Shown in pieces: positions 11,774 to 21,929 of a stretch of DNA of 64,000 nt. The notes beneath the pieces were generated by a model. The model was given only the letters and a program-made list of their open reading frames with translations, was not told the DNA's origin and did not search any database. The position numbers were made by a program, and so were the translations under genes. The stretch covers positions 372,001-436,000 of the forward strand of contig WJXW01000004.1 in NCBI GenBank assembly GCA_015832175.1. The letters run 5' to 3'. The DNA comes from Paraphaeosphaeria minitans. Lineage: Eukaryota > Ascomycota > Dothideomycetes > Pleosporales > Didymosphaeriaceae. How positions within the stretch are numbered: position 1 is the stretch's first letter; each line of letters begins with the position of its first letter.

Positions 11774-11875
11774 TCACACCGCTCCGAAGGTCCCGCAGAA
11801 ATGGTCCTATATCATATCACATACACACTCAACGATGCGCCAAACCCTCGCTGCAAAAAAAAGCAACCCTACGTG

Positions 11876-11923
11876 GACTTTTAGTCGAACCCCTCCAAGG
11901 ACTTTCAGTCGAACCCCTCCAAC
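11876..11923. repeat. 24-bp tandem duplication over the DAK stop codon
   Basis: Units 11876-11899 and 11900-11923 differ at two positions. Unit 2 contains the end of the DAK coding region and its TGA; unit 1 repeats the same C-terminal codons in frame and ends with TAA at 11881-11883. Confidence 0.8.
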
Positions 11924-13779
11924 AACCCCTTCAACCAAACCCCCGCCGCGTACGCCCCCGGATCCGGGATCTTGGACCGCTCGCTCCCATCGTCGCTGAT
12001 GTACGTCGCGCGCCCAAACTTGGCCTTCATGTTCGCCGTCGCGGCCGCGCTGTCCCGCGCCACCTCAACCGCCTTGCCGAGATCCTTTGTCTCGGCCAGC
12101 GCATCGACAAACGGGATCAGCACGTCCATGACCGTGCGGTCGCCCTCCCGTGCGCTGGTGTAGTTCTTCAGGTTCGCGAGGGCCTGCGCGGCGGCCGCGC
12201 TGCACGTGTCCACGCTCAGCTCGGCGCTATTCTTGAGCGTGGCGGCGGAAAGCGCGTTGATGAAGGCCGTCAGGAGGATGGACAGGATGGCGCCGAGCGA
12301 GCCGCCTACGTCCTCGACTTTCTCGCCAATGTGCTCCAGCAGCGTGAGCAGCGGCGGTGGCGAGTCCGACAGGTTGGATAAGATGGCTTTGCACACGCCT
12401 GCCACGGCCTCGCCGCAGTCGCCGTCGCCCATCTGGAGGTCGTACTGCGTGATTGTGGGCTCGGCTTCGAGGCCGGCGTTGCACGCGGACGTCAGCGCGG
12501 CGACGAGGGACGCCGGCGTCGCGGGGCCCTTGTCGCTGTCCCCGCCTTCGTTGTGCGCTGCATGGGCAGCCTGCCGCCGCGACTCCATCTCTTTGGACAC
12601 TTGGACGGGGACGTAGTTGTTCTTCGGCCAGGCAGGGGCGTTCGTGGGGGCGTCGAGCAGCGCGAAAATCTCCTCGTCCGAGACGGACATGGCTTTCGCC
12701 ATGCCGCTCATGTTGCCAAGCGTGATGCTGAAGCCCTGCCCGTTGAGCGAGGTCTCCAGGATGCCGGCGTAGATGCGCTGCGGGACGATGTTCCAATCCG
12801 ATTTGAGGACCTGAAGCGCGAGACTGGTTAGAGCTTCGAGCTCTAGCCCGGACAGGCCGCCGAAGTTGTTGACAAGCATGACGACGTTGTCGCTGGGGGC
12901 GAAGGGGACAAAGGCACGGTCGGTGTCGGAGGGATCGAGGAGGTATGTCAGCATCTGCTTGATGATGTCTGTGGCCGAGGGCATGGGAGATATATTTTTG
13001 AGGCCCTGGGTTGCATTAGCGGTGACGTTGACGTGCTGAAGTGCGGAAGACCTACAGGCTCGTTGTGGATGCCCATGCCAATCACGCACGTATTGTCCGG
13101 TACCTGCTCGAAGGCCTCGCGCCCGGGGACGTGGCAATGATCCAGACTGGTTCCAATGGTGACGAGGTTGTCGTTGCCCAGCTGCCCCATCTGTCTGCAC
13201 TTCTCGAACGCCCAGCCCTTCTGTGACGCCGCACCGATGAGTTTGATGACTGGCATGTGTGAGTACGCTCCCACGGACACTTCCTCTCGGAGCATGCATG
13301 CACTCACCAAGTAGATTCCCCGCGAGCCCCCTCCTTCCAACCTTCCCGCTCTTCGCCCGCCCAAGCGCCGCATCCTCCGCCATGCACACAACATCCACCT
13401 TATAACCCAGCGCCTGCCCCTTCTCCCTCGCAAGCCCAAAATGCAGCATATCCCCGGTATAATTCGTGATGCACAGAATGATCCCCTCGTCACTGGGCAC
13501 ATTCCGTATGCCGCTCATAATCTGCTTCGTACTCGGGCTCGCAAAGATGTCTCCACAGATGGCCGCCGACAGCATGCCGTCACCCACGTACCCCGACCAC
13601 GCGGGCTCGTGGCCCGACCCTCCCCCCGATATAATGGTGACCTGGCTGGGCTTGTGTGCGGCATTGTAGACGACGCGTTCCTTTGCGTCGAGGCCCATGT
13701 GCTTGTTGCGGGAGACGAGGGAGGTGAGGGCATGGACGACGACACCCTCCGGGTTGGAGAAGAAGTGCTTGCGCGACAT
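11905..13779 (-). CDS. DAK1: Dihydroxyacetone kinase (DhaK-DhaL fusion)
   Basis: ATP-dependent phosphorylation of dihydroxyacetone (and glyceraldehyde) in the cytosol, part of glycerol use and dihydroxyacetone detoxification. Three exons: 13308-13779, 13056-13249, 11905-13005; introns of 58 bp (13250-13307, GTGAGT..CCAG) and 50 bp (13006-13055, GTAGGT..CCAG with GCTAATG). Product 588 aa, usual for eukaryotic DAKs. N-terminal DhaK domain: SGGGSGHEP near residue 50, GRRGLAGN before intron 1, and LDHCHVPGR in exon 2 with the candidate substrate-binding His. C-terminal DhaL domain from about residue 380: GDGDCG (metal/ATP binding) and VGGSLGAILS. The ATG at 13779 (CCCACCATG) is the first in frame; the frame before it lacks ATG. 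A 24-bp duplication covers the stop. Confidence 0.95.
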   Translation of the reverse strand: MSRKHFFSNPEGVVVHALTSLVSRNKHMGLDAKERVVYNAAHKPSQVTIISGGGSGHEPAWSGYVGDGMLSAAICGDIFASPSTKQIMSGIRNVPSDEGIILCITNYTGDMLHFGLAREKGQALGYKVDVVCMAEDAALGRAKSGKVGRRGLAGNLLGECMHAPRGSVRGSVLTHASHQTHRCGVTEGLGVREVQTDGAAGQRQPRHHWNQSGSLPRPRARGLRAGTGQYVRDWHGHPQRACRSSALQHVNVTANATQGLKNISPMPSATDIIKQMLTYLLDPSDTDRAFVPFAPSDNVVMLVNNFGGLSGLELEALTSLALQVLKSDWNIVPQRIYAGILETSLNGQGFSITLGNMSGMAKAMSVSDEEIFALLDAPTNAPAWPKNNYVPVQVSKEMESRRQAAHAAHNEGGDSDKGPATPASLVAALTSACNAGLEAEPTITQYDLQMGDGDCGEAVAGVCKAILSNLSDSPPPLLTLLEHIGEKVEDVGGSLGAILSILLTAFINALSAATLKNSAELSVDTCSAAAAQALANLKNYTSAREGDRTVMDVLIPFVDALAETKDLGKAVEVARDSAAATANMKAKFGRATYISDDGSERSKIPDPGAYAAGVWLKGLLEGFD

Positions 13780-14932
13780 GGTGGGCAATTGAATTGTGTA
13801 GGTGTGAGTTTGACTCTAGCAGCACTGCAAGGCCCAGAGGAAACCACTATTGCAGCTTTTTATTCTGCTATTGCGAGAGCCACCGGTTATAGGGTCTGGG
13901 CTTGGTGTCGCTGCAGACGATCAATACACTGCTTTGGCGGTTGCACTGTGGAAGCGAGGATGGCATGCATACCCTACCACAAGACGACTATATCCAACGC
14001 AATTCTCTCGTCGAAGAGTTCTTGAGCCGGTGAGAAGGGAGAGGGAATGCAAAAAGCAAGGGTAAATAGCCAGCGAGCCACCGCAGCGGCTCTTTGCCAC
14101 ATATAAAGCTCCCCGCGGCGCCCCGCCTTGCTCCCCCACCCCGCCCATAGGTACAAGCAGCGCTCGCGGCTCATTTCCCGTGCAGCCCTTCTGTCACCAG
14201 AACGTCGGCGCTTTCGCCGCCATACGTAGGTGGCGAATGCCGTTGGCTTTCCTGCATTCAGTATGTCGGGCGCGTGTTTAGCTCTGTCGCGTCGTGAGAA
14301 AGTCATGGTGTTGCGCCGGCTTTGCCGCTTTGGGGCATCCCGGTGGGGTCGCGGCTGGGGCTGGTATGTGGAGCGCTCGTAGCTCGGGCTCGTGCCGACG
14401 CACAGCTGTCCATACCCAGCTGTGTGGACTCGTCACGAGGTGTCCAGGTACCCTCAGTATCCGCTATATATGCTGCAGCCCAAGACGCGAACCCTTGTGT
14501 AAAAGCCAGAGCATCACGAGAGGATACATGAGCTCGTCTCGAGGCATGGGCAGCTTTGAATTCAATCAGGCTGACCATGGTAAAACCTTCTACGTTGTGG
14601 TTGATCTATGCTCAAAGCCCTCGACAGCCCCAGATGATGAAGAGATTCGACTGTGTCTGGATTAAGAGTTATCTACTATTACTATATACATGCTATCAGT
14701 ATCGTTGGGCCATACTAAATACCCGTGGCAGTCCCGTAATCCAAGAACTGAAACCAGCTCTACCGCTTTCTACACAGCAAAACCACCAGCTTCCAGCACA
14801 CACACACACTCATGACGATGCGAAAATCGAAGGCCGCTCAACGCCAGGAACTCCGTGCCATGCAAACGTTACAACAGAAGAAGTGTTTCCGAATGATCGA
14901 ATAGAAGAAAAGCAATATGGACAAATCGACAA
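13780..14932. other. Intergenic: DAK promoter side and CHS7 3' flank
   Basis: 1.15 kb. A C-rich stretch at 14130-14148 reads GGCGGGGTGGGGG on the minus (DAK) strand and could bind a C2H2 activator, but this is only composition. Open frames here lack motifs, so no gene is called. Confidence 0.45.
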
Positions 14933-15988
14933 TCAGTGGCCCACAGCCGAGTAGTGAGACGCACGTGTGTACGGTTGCTGGTAGACCGATGGGGTGTACT
15001 CGGACTCGTTGTAAATGGTGCCCCGCTTGTCCTCGTCGGGCAGAAGCTCCTTGACCTCCCAATTGTGTGCCTTGACGCCAACGGAGAACTCGAGATCTTC
15101 ACGGGTGATGGAGTCCCAGTACTTGTAGACCATCATTACGGCGAGCAAGTTGCAAATGGTGGCGAAAAACAGGCCGTCTAGGTAGTGCTGGACACCTTCA
15201 CAGATGGTGTCGCTGAAGACGTACAGGATCACCTGTCCGATTACCAAGAAGAAGACGCCAAAGATGATGTCGCCCAGCGGCCAGCGGTCCTCGAGTGTTC
15301 CCACGACGAGGAGGATCTGGCTGCAGAGGTAGACGAACAGCATAATGGCGTTGATGATGTAGGTGACGACGAAGACGCCAACAGGGTTCTCGTGGCTCAG
15401 GCCAGCCCAGTCCTTGAAGGTGAGCAGAGACACGGCGCCGGAAACGATGAACATGGCGAGCGAGCTGAAGCGCAGCAGCCAGACTGAGAGCGTCGTCCCA
15501 TCCTCGTACAGCTGGAAGCCGACGAAGCCGTTGATCAACAGGCAGGTGCAGAGAGCCGAGACCAGTCCGTTCTGAGCTGCGGCAAAGTATGGATAAGAGG
15601 CAGAGCCGGGCGGGGTGACGCCGGCATCGAGGACCAAGGAGATGACGGTCAGGGCCATGTAGATGTAGAAGAAGGACGTGATCTCCTTGCGGCCTGTGTG
15701 GCGTTAGCGCCTGTGTAGCTGAATGCCCGGCGTGTTTTGCACGAAATACATACCCACAGCAGTAAACTTGGACCGCACGTGAATGATCATGACGACGGTC
15801 ATGACGAGGGCGAGGATGTGCATGAAGTCGTTGGCAGCCTGGAAGATGAGCGTGTTGGCCAGCATCAGCGAGCGCGAGTAGCACTCGGCCTGGATGCCGC
15901 GGTTACCGCTGATGCTCTGATGCCCGACCAGGGCGCACAGCGGTATCGAAGCCTTCTTGCATAACGTCGTGAAGTCGCCGAAGCCCAT
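14933..15988 (-). CDS. CHS7: Chitin synthase export chaperone CHS7
   Basis: Polytopic ER membrane protein needed for ER exit of class IV chitin synthase (Chs3 type). Exon 1 is 15754-15988, exon 2 is 14933-15693; the intron 15694-15753 (60 bp) runs GTATGT..CACAG with a GCTAACG branch point and splits the Gly codon of TAVGRKEIT. Product 331 aa, the family length. Family hallmarks: N-terminal MGFGDF; ANTLIFQAANDFMHI; HVRSKFTAVG; CTCLLINGFVGFQLYEDG; DRWPLGDI.FGVFF; YVFSDTICEGVQHYLDGLFF; YKYWDSITREDLEFSVG; and the acidic/Tyr tail with ELLPDEDKRGT. About seven hydrophobic segments are visible. The ATG at 15988 is chosen because family members begin MGFGDF; the upstream open frame is Arg/Pro-rich leader. 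Confidence 0.96.
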
Positions 15989-17368
15989 TGTGTGCGGGCG
16001 AGGTGGGCGGCGTCCGGGTCGGGCGGTCGTGGCCGGTCCAAGGCAGATCAACAGGAGGCGCAATGTAACTCGCGATGACAAACAATAAAATGGTAGCGTG
16101 GAGTGGCGGTGGGAGGCCGAAGAGCGAGTGAAGCGGGCGCGGGCGCGCGGGTAACGAGTGACAGAATAAGTATGCACGCTCGAAGGCTGGGAAGCGACGG
16201 CGGGGGGGTGGGTCGACGAGGCTCGCGGTGGTTGTCAAGGAGACATCAGATGGTGTTTCAGGAGCGGCCACCTACCTACCGTGCGGCCCGTGCGGCCCCG
16301 CGTACAAGGCTCCGCTTTTCTACCAGTAGGCATTTTCGTCCTCGTGGGTCAAAGGCAACATCTATGGCCAGTATCTGTGGGCAGATACAACTAGTAAATA
16401 CTCCAGCTGCTCTGACGGCTCTTTTCTTTTCCGTTCTGACCTGGCACATGCTCTGCAAAGCGCAGCCACCCAGAATTCGCCCAGCCTCCTCCCATTCGGA
16501 GCGGATGAAAAGTCGGGCGCTGCAAAGCTCACGCTGGCACCACTCAGGGCACCAAACATTTGTCGACAGACTCGATAATGTAATTGAGAATGCATGGTTG
16601 ACGCACTCAATAATGCAGAATGGAGAATGCATGGTCGACGCATGTCTATCCAACTTCCAGACGTCCAGATACCAGCCACTAGGTCAATCGTCACGCACTC
16701 AAATGTACTCTTGCACGTCCTGTTATCCAGGCTGCTTCGCAAACTTCTGTTCTCTCTTCACCTTGTCGCTCTGACCGTTTTAGCTAAACCGCGTTTGCAT
16801 CTGCTTCTGCTTTCCTCGCCTTCCCACTCCATCACCATCACCACCACCTAGGTATGCTATCCCGATCGCCAAATGCACTTGCGTTTGAAGTAGCACAGCG
16901 TCGATTAAATTACCTATTTTGCATGAGTCTCACTGTTGTTACACACATCAAGCGTAATTCAGTACCAAACAAGGATCTCGATGAGACATCACGATGCCAA
17001 GTTCCCACGTGAGCAACACGACGAACATGCTCTGAATATTGCAAGTCACAACGTTAAACACTATGTCCACCAAGTCTGATGGCATGTGACGTTTCTGTGG
17101 AAGGTGTCACAGCTGCTGCGCCCTAGAAAGATGAGTCGCAGTGGTTTGTCCCTTCGTCCCTAGACGTCATAACTACAAACGAGACGACCGTCCATTTACA
17201 TTCACGACAGAGAACTCACATGCGGATTGAATGGTACTATACCTCGCGATGTCCTTTCGCCCTCCCCCCCCCCCCTAAGCATGCTTTCGCGACTACGAAC
17301 TCAGACCTTCTGACATCGCATGACTGCAATATTGATTTATCTGCGAAGCCTTGTAATCGACACACAAA
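15989..17368. other. Shared divergent promoter region of CHS7 and the 17369 gene
   Basis: 1.38 kb between two divergently transcribed genes. Contains a spaced 20-bp direct repeat (16586-16642) and a 12-C run at 17264-17275. Open frames over 16103-16774 are on both strands and have no motif; not called. Confidence 0.5.
16586..16642. repeat. Spaced 20-bp direct repeat in the CHS7/17369 intergenic region
   Basis: GAGAATGCATGGTTGACGCA at 16586-16605 recurs with one change (T to C) at 16623-16642. Both copies carry the palindrome ATGCAT. Could be a regulatory pair or a small duplication. Confidence 0.7.
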
Positions 17369-17988
17369 ATGTCAGAAACGAGGCACGCTTTTCTAAACGA
17401 GCGCCTCCGCCTCGCGCTCAGCGGTCACATACCAGGCCACCAGCTCGACAGGCTCATCGGTACATCCCCCATTCCCTGCGCTACATACATCACCTACCAA
17501 GCTAATCACCCCCAGCATCCCTCTCCCACCTCTTCAAAACCGTGCGCCCCGATCTCACACCGTCGAAGGTCCTCATTGCCGTCTCAGAGCCATCCGTCTG
17601 CGGCTCGCAATACTGCAGCTGCCACAGCGCGGACAGCATCTTGCAAATGTACAAGATCACGGTGTTTATGGATCGCAAGGAGCGGGGTAGACGGGTGACG
17701 AAGCCATGGGTTAGGGCGGGTAGTATGGTGGGGTTTGAGAAGGCTGCAGAGGAATTGATAAGGAAGTGTGGGACGCTGGTTTCCGAGGCGCAGGACAAGA
17801 AAAGGGAGGTGGAGGAAGAGGCGGAGAGGAAGAAGAAGGCGACAGACGAGGAGGCGGAGAGCAGGCGGAAGGTGTTGGGGGCAGAGAGGTTTGAGACTAA
17901 AGGCGCGGGGCTGTTGGAGGGGTTTGAGAAGATGAAAGGGAGGGAGAGGGGATTTACGGTGCCTAGTAAGGGCTTCTGGTCACTGTAA
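17369..17988 (+). CDS. Conserved-looking hypothetical protein, last gene before the AT-rich block
   Basis: I do not recognise the family. Exon 1 is 17369-17459 and exon 2 is 17516-17988; the intron 17460-17515 (56 bp) starts GTACAT, has a GCTAATC branch point and ends CCCCAG; splicing restores a 187-aa frame. Support for reality: clean splice signals, an adenine-rich start context (ACAAAATGTC) and third-position GC preference. Residues 40-95 form a compact region with a CGSQYCSCH cluster (Cys59, Cys64, Cys66, His67), then KITVFMDRKERGRR. Residues about 115-150 are highly charged and heptad-like (EEEAERKKK, EEAESRR), a probable coiled coil. No signal peptide or membrane segment. The stop is about 550 bp from the onset of RIP-affected DNA. 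Confidence 0.75.
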
Positions 17989-18540
17989 TATCCCATCGGA
18001 AAAGACTATCAAATTGACACATAAGCTTTCATCAGGGATGCGGGATCTGAAAGGAAATCTAGGGTTGGTAGTAGTCGTGTCCGCAATGTACGGTACCTTC
18101 CCGTGGCTTCGCGATTTGATCCGGAGCATGCAGACCCATCCGGAGCAACACCTCCCGTCCGGAGTACTGCGAACTCTTCTCATTGAACAGCGCCTCCACA
18201 CGGTCGTTCTGAGCGACTACTCGCAGCAATATGCTCCAGATCCACTTGCATCGGCGCTGAACTGCACAATGATAGTTCCCACGGCGTCCAGCGCGTGCAG
18301 GGTCTTTCCCGCTCGACGGGTCGGATGTACCAGACCTTATCGCGGCCATCCTCTCAACTTTCTGTATTAGAATTTGCGCATTATTATCCGGCGCAAAGCT
18401 GCCCTCTTCTCGATTTCACAATTGGTTACAGCGTAGTTGCTGTCGCTGCCCTCCGAAGTCAGTACATTTGAAAAATCCTGCTTGGATCTTACGACAGCAC
18501 GTGGCAAGTCTGGAACGCCAGCATATGTGCTAATTGTTGA
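17989..18540. other. Unique border sequence between gene region and AT-rich block
   Basis: Normal composition. An open frame at 18014-18370 (plus) and its reverse partner have no motif, so neither is called. Composition changes at about 18540-18600. Confidence 0.45.
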
Positions 18541-18865
18541 AAGGTAAAGTGGAGAGTATGAGTGATGGATTAATCTAGCTAGTGGGTGACGTATATATTA
18601 ATAGAGGACTAGCTCCTTCTATAGGCGCTAGGCACCTTCTGGCTGCACTAGAAGTTCCTTTAATAGTTCTCCTAGGCGGAGGTGCATGTATTATAAATAC
18701 TATAATTTAATATCTAAATATCATAATTGTGAGGTCCTTTTTAGAATTATTAGACTATATCTATTAGCCTTGTTAGGGTAGGTAATGGGAGCGCCTTAGT
18801 ACACAGATCTGCTAGATTGTTAATTAATAGTATATACTTAACTATAAATTTACTATCTAGGTATC
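18541..18865. other. AT-rich repeat remnant left of the first LTR
   Basis: TA-step-rich, RIP-like; no LTR terminus or coding motif recognised. Probably what remains of older repeat DNA into which, or next to which, the G1 5' LTR lies. The five bases before the LTR are GTATC. Confidence 0.45.
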
Positions 18866-19276
18866 TGTTACGTACTAGATAACAATGTGGGACTTAGGCG
18901 CTTATAAAGGTGTGATGGAACAGCGATAGGGTTACGAACGTAACAAAGAGACGCTAAGTAACTTAGATTAGGTCACGTAATGTGCTTAGTTACTTAGTAG
19001 CACTAAGTAGTAAAGTAGGCTACGTAATATACTTAGTTACTTAGTAACACTAAGTAATAGAGTAACCCTATTATATAGGAACGCGAGAATAAGCTTCTTA
19101 TACTTATATTTAATCTGTTTATTAATCTATTGTTTAGATTCTAGTAGACTAAATTATTAACTTATTATACTTTGTAAGATACTATTATATTAATAAGACC
19201 TTTTACCTTTTGTAAGTACTCCTGCCTAAGAACTAACCTTAACCCTTTAGGACTAGCTACCCTCTTAGATTTAATA
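18866..19276 (+). repeat. LTR type A, G1 5' LTR (411 bp)
   Basis: Starts TGTTACGTAC and ends GATTTAATA (TTAACA with CA to TA). U3 (206 nt) carries two ~48-bp imperfect repeats around 18968-19063, each with ACTTAGT/ACTAAGT inverted motifs. From TATATA at 19072 the last 205 nt are shared with LTR types B and C. Confidence 0.9.
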
Positions 19277-19299
19277 TCTTAAATATCTTTAATATAAGT

Positions 19300-21180
19300 A
19301 CTTTACAAACTTCTACCTTTTTTATAGCTTTAGGTGCCACTAAGATTACTCTTATAAAGGATAGTAATAAAGCGTATAAACCTAATCTCTACTTTAGTAA
19401 ATAATTTTAAACTAATATCTAGATTCTCTAGTTAGACCTCTACTTCTTTAACTTAGATAAACCCCTTAAAAATAAGAAAAAGGTTATCTTTGTAGTAATA
19501 TATATACAAGGAGATATAGGATTATAGATTTATCCCTACCTTAAAAAGTACCTAGGAATAGACTATAATAATAATAACAACAATTACGTAAATAAGCACG
19601 CTAATATAGTTAATATTATTAAAAATTATAATAACTTTAAGAAATGCCTTAAATAACTCTTTAAGATTACTAATAAGGACTCTATTATAAAAGCAAAGAT
19701 TTAGACTATAACTTAGAAATAATTAGTAGCTAAGTATATAGCTAAGTTTCGTAGATACGCTGTGCAACTTAACTAGAACAATAAATCTCTCTAGGACATG
19801 TATAAATAAGGACTTAAATAGAAACTACGTAAGGAACTCCTGTGTAGTAGTGCACAAATTACTAACTTTAAAGAACTATATAAAGAAACTATTAGAATTA
19901 ATAAAGAATAGTTTTTATTATAATAAGAGCTCTACTAAAACCCTAAGGCTATAAGCTTTAGATAACTAGCAAAAATAGTTTATAAGAACCCTATTAGAAT
20001 TGTCTAGAAGTAACAGCTAAGAAACTACTAGAGATATAAACTAATAGAAAATGTTTAGTTTAACTACTTAAGCAAAGGAAAAGGAGAAAGGATAGGCCCT
20101 AAGCAGCCTAATAAACGCGTCTCTAATAGAAGTTAATAACTAATAACTAAGACCTATAAATGCTTTATATATAGTAAACTAGGCTATATAGCTAGGAACT
20201 GTAGATTAAAGAACAAAGTCTATTAAACTAAGTTAAATATACTAACTATTAAAGACTAAGAACCTAATAAGGAATAGAAAGTTATTATAACGCTATTTAG
20301 TCACTAACATATTACACTAGAATAAAGTAAGTATTTAGATTTACCTAACTTATAATTATATAAAGATCTAGAAGACAACTCTAATATATACTATAATATA
20401 AAAGATATAGAAGAAATACTAAGATCTTCTACTTCTTACTTACAAAGTAGGCGGGAAGAAGACAACCCTATATTACCTAAGTATAAACTAAATATTTAGG
20501 ACTATATAGAACCCTACTAGGCACTAAAAGGAATGCAACCCTATAAAAACAAGAAGTTAGACTATGTACTAAAGTACTATCTAGACTACTAAAATCCTAC
20601 ACACTAATTCTGTATATAGACGTATTGCGAAGAACCAATATACGCACAACACAAGATAAAGAAGAAGGAGAATAAGAAATAACCTAGAAAGAAACTACGC
20701 TATAGATAGATATAGATAGACTACTGTATTACAGCTTGCGATAAACACCTTTAGGATAAATAATAAGTAAAATACTTTCTTTACCTTACACTAAAGGGTA
20801 ATAAATACTATAATATACTTATTAATAGAGACTATATATAACTGTATTAGTACACGTGACTAAACTAAAACTGTAAATACCACTATATAGCTAAACATTT
20901 AAACAGCTTTGCAAACTACCCTACGTAAGAAGTAATAATAGAGCTACTAATTTAACTAGTACATAGGAATAGTAAAGACTATAGGAGGAAAAACAGAAGA
21001 ACATTCTTACAGGAAGAAGAAGAAGAAGAAGACAATCTACATAAGCCACGTATTTAAGAGTAATAATAGAAGCAGATACTTAGAAACGCATACTAGGCAC
21101 TAGAACTTAACTATAACCTACACAAATAGATGTCTTTTTTAGGCCTAAATTTAGATAAGAAAACGCCTTTATTAAATTAA
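19300..21180 (+). pseudogene. G1 gag, RIP-inactivated
   Basis: One reading frame broken by many TAA/TAG codons. It carries a basic zinc-knuckle region around 20155-20210 where the CCHC residues are partly mutated, followed by a long acidic/Gln-rich extension. The frame ends at TAA 21178-21180 in a conserved sequence context where pol is in the -1 frame. The start is approximate. Confidence 0.75.
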
Positions 21181-21446
21181 ATGCTATAGTAAGTATAGTA
21201 TTAGTTAAGCTACTAGTATAGCTTAAAAGAATATAGGCTTAAGCTCTTATAGACTTAGGAGTAGGAAAGAACTTTATATTTTATTAGATAGTAAGATAAG
21301 TAGGACTTATAATATTAGAGAAAAAAGTACCCTACACTATCTATATCGCGAATAGATCCCTAATACCTAAGACACCTTAAATATACTAAGAGGTTACTAC
21401 CACAATAATAGTCTAAGGATATAGAGAGGAACTTACCTTAGATATC

Positions 21447-21902
21447 TATTAGGATCCGGCCGCGCGCGAGCAGCGGGGCACAAGTTTATTAGACTACTAG
21501 TCTGCTGGAGTTAGCTGACTAAGCAGTTAGGTAATAGGTTATAGGTCCTAAGGGTCCTAAGGACCGTATAGGCCTTGCCTGTACAGGAACTCTAGGACGC
21601 GTGGGACTCGCCTGTATAGGACTCTAGGACATATGGGACTCTAGGACATATAGGACTCTAGGATATATAGGATTCTAGGATGTTTAGGACTACTTAGTAT
21701 ATAGGAACGCGAGAATAGGCTCTTTATACTTATATTTAATCTGTTTATTAATCTATTATTTAGATTCTAGCAGACTAAATTATTAACTTGTTACACTTTA
21801 TAAGATACTATTATATTAATAAGACTTTCTACCTTCTATAAGTACTCCTGCCTAAGAACTAATTTTAACCCTTTAGAACTAGCTACTCTCTTAGATTTAA
21901 TA
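21447..21902 (+). repeat. LTR type B, G2 5' LTR (456 bp)
   Basis: Begins TATTAGGATCCGGCCGCGCG (TGTTAGG with G to A). U3 of 251 nt is GC-rich at its start and then carries about five 17-19-bp tandem units of the GGACTCTAGGACATATA type (about 21589-21690). From TATATA at 21698 the last 205 nt match types A and C. Confidence 0.93.
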
Positions 21903-21929
21903 TCTTAAACACTTTTAATATAAGTACTT

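Larger units (their letters stand above)
18866..21446 (+). mobile_element. G1 Gypsy element, segment 1 of 3 (5' LTR, gag, start of pol)
   Basis: Left part of a chromodomain Ty3/Gypsy element that is interrupted by G2 and by Copia C1 (other parts 28169-29576 and 56853-59513). Contains LTR type A (18866-19276), gag with a zinc-knuckle region, and the protease start. It breaks at 21446, where G2 begins; ATATC at 21442-21446 is repeated at 28164-28168 as the TSD. In-frame TAA/TAG codons are dense, mostly explicable as CAA/CAG/TGG changed by RIP. Putting the three parts together gives 6650 bp, matching the intact siblings. Confidence 0.9.

Noticed and set aside
13780..13788. Three extra N-terminal residues for DAK
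   Set aside because: Would need a TTG start; ATG at 13779 has a good CCCACC context.
16103..16774. 223-codon open frame in the CHS7 upstream region
   Set aside because: Overlaps open frames on both strands, Arg/Ser-rich, no motif, and crosses the CHS7 leader.
18014..18370. 118-codon frame and its reverse partner after the 17369 gene
   Set aside because: No motif, no splice support, two competing strands open; consistent with chance.
21447..21475. GC-rich GGATCCGGCCGCGCGCG patch looked like vector or contaminant sequence
   Set aside because: It is present, with point changes, at the start of each type-B LTR in three separately inserted elements, so it belongs to the element.
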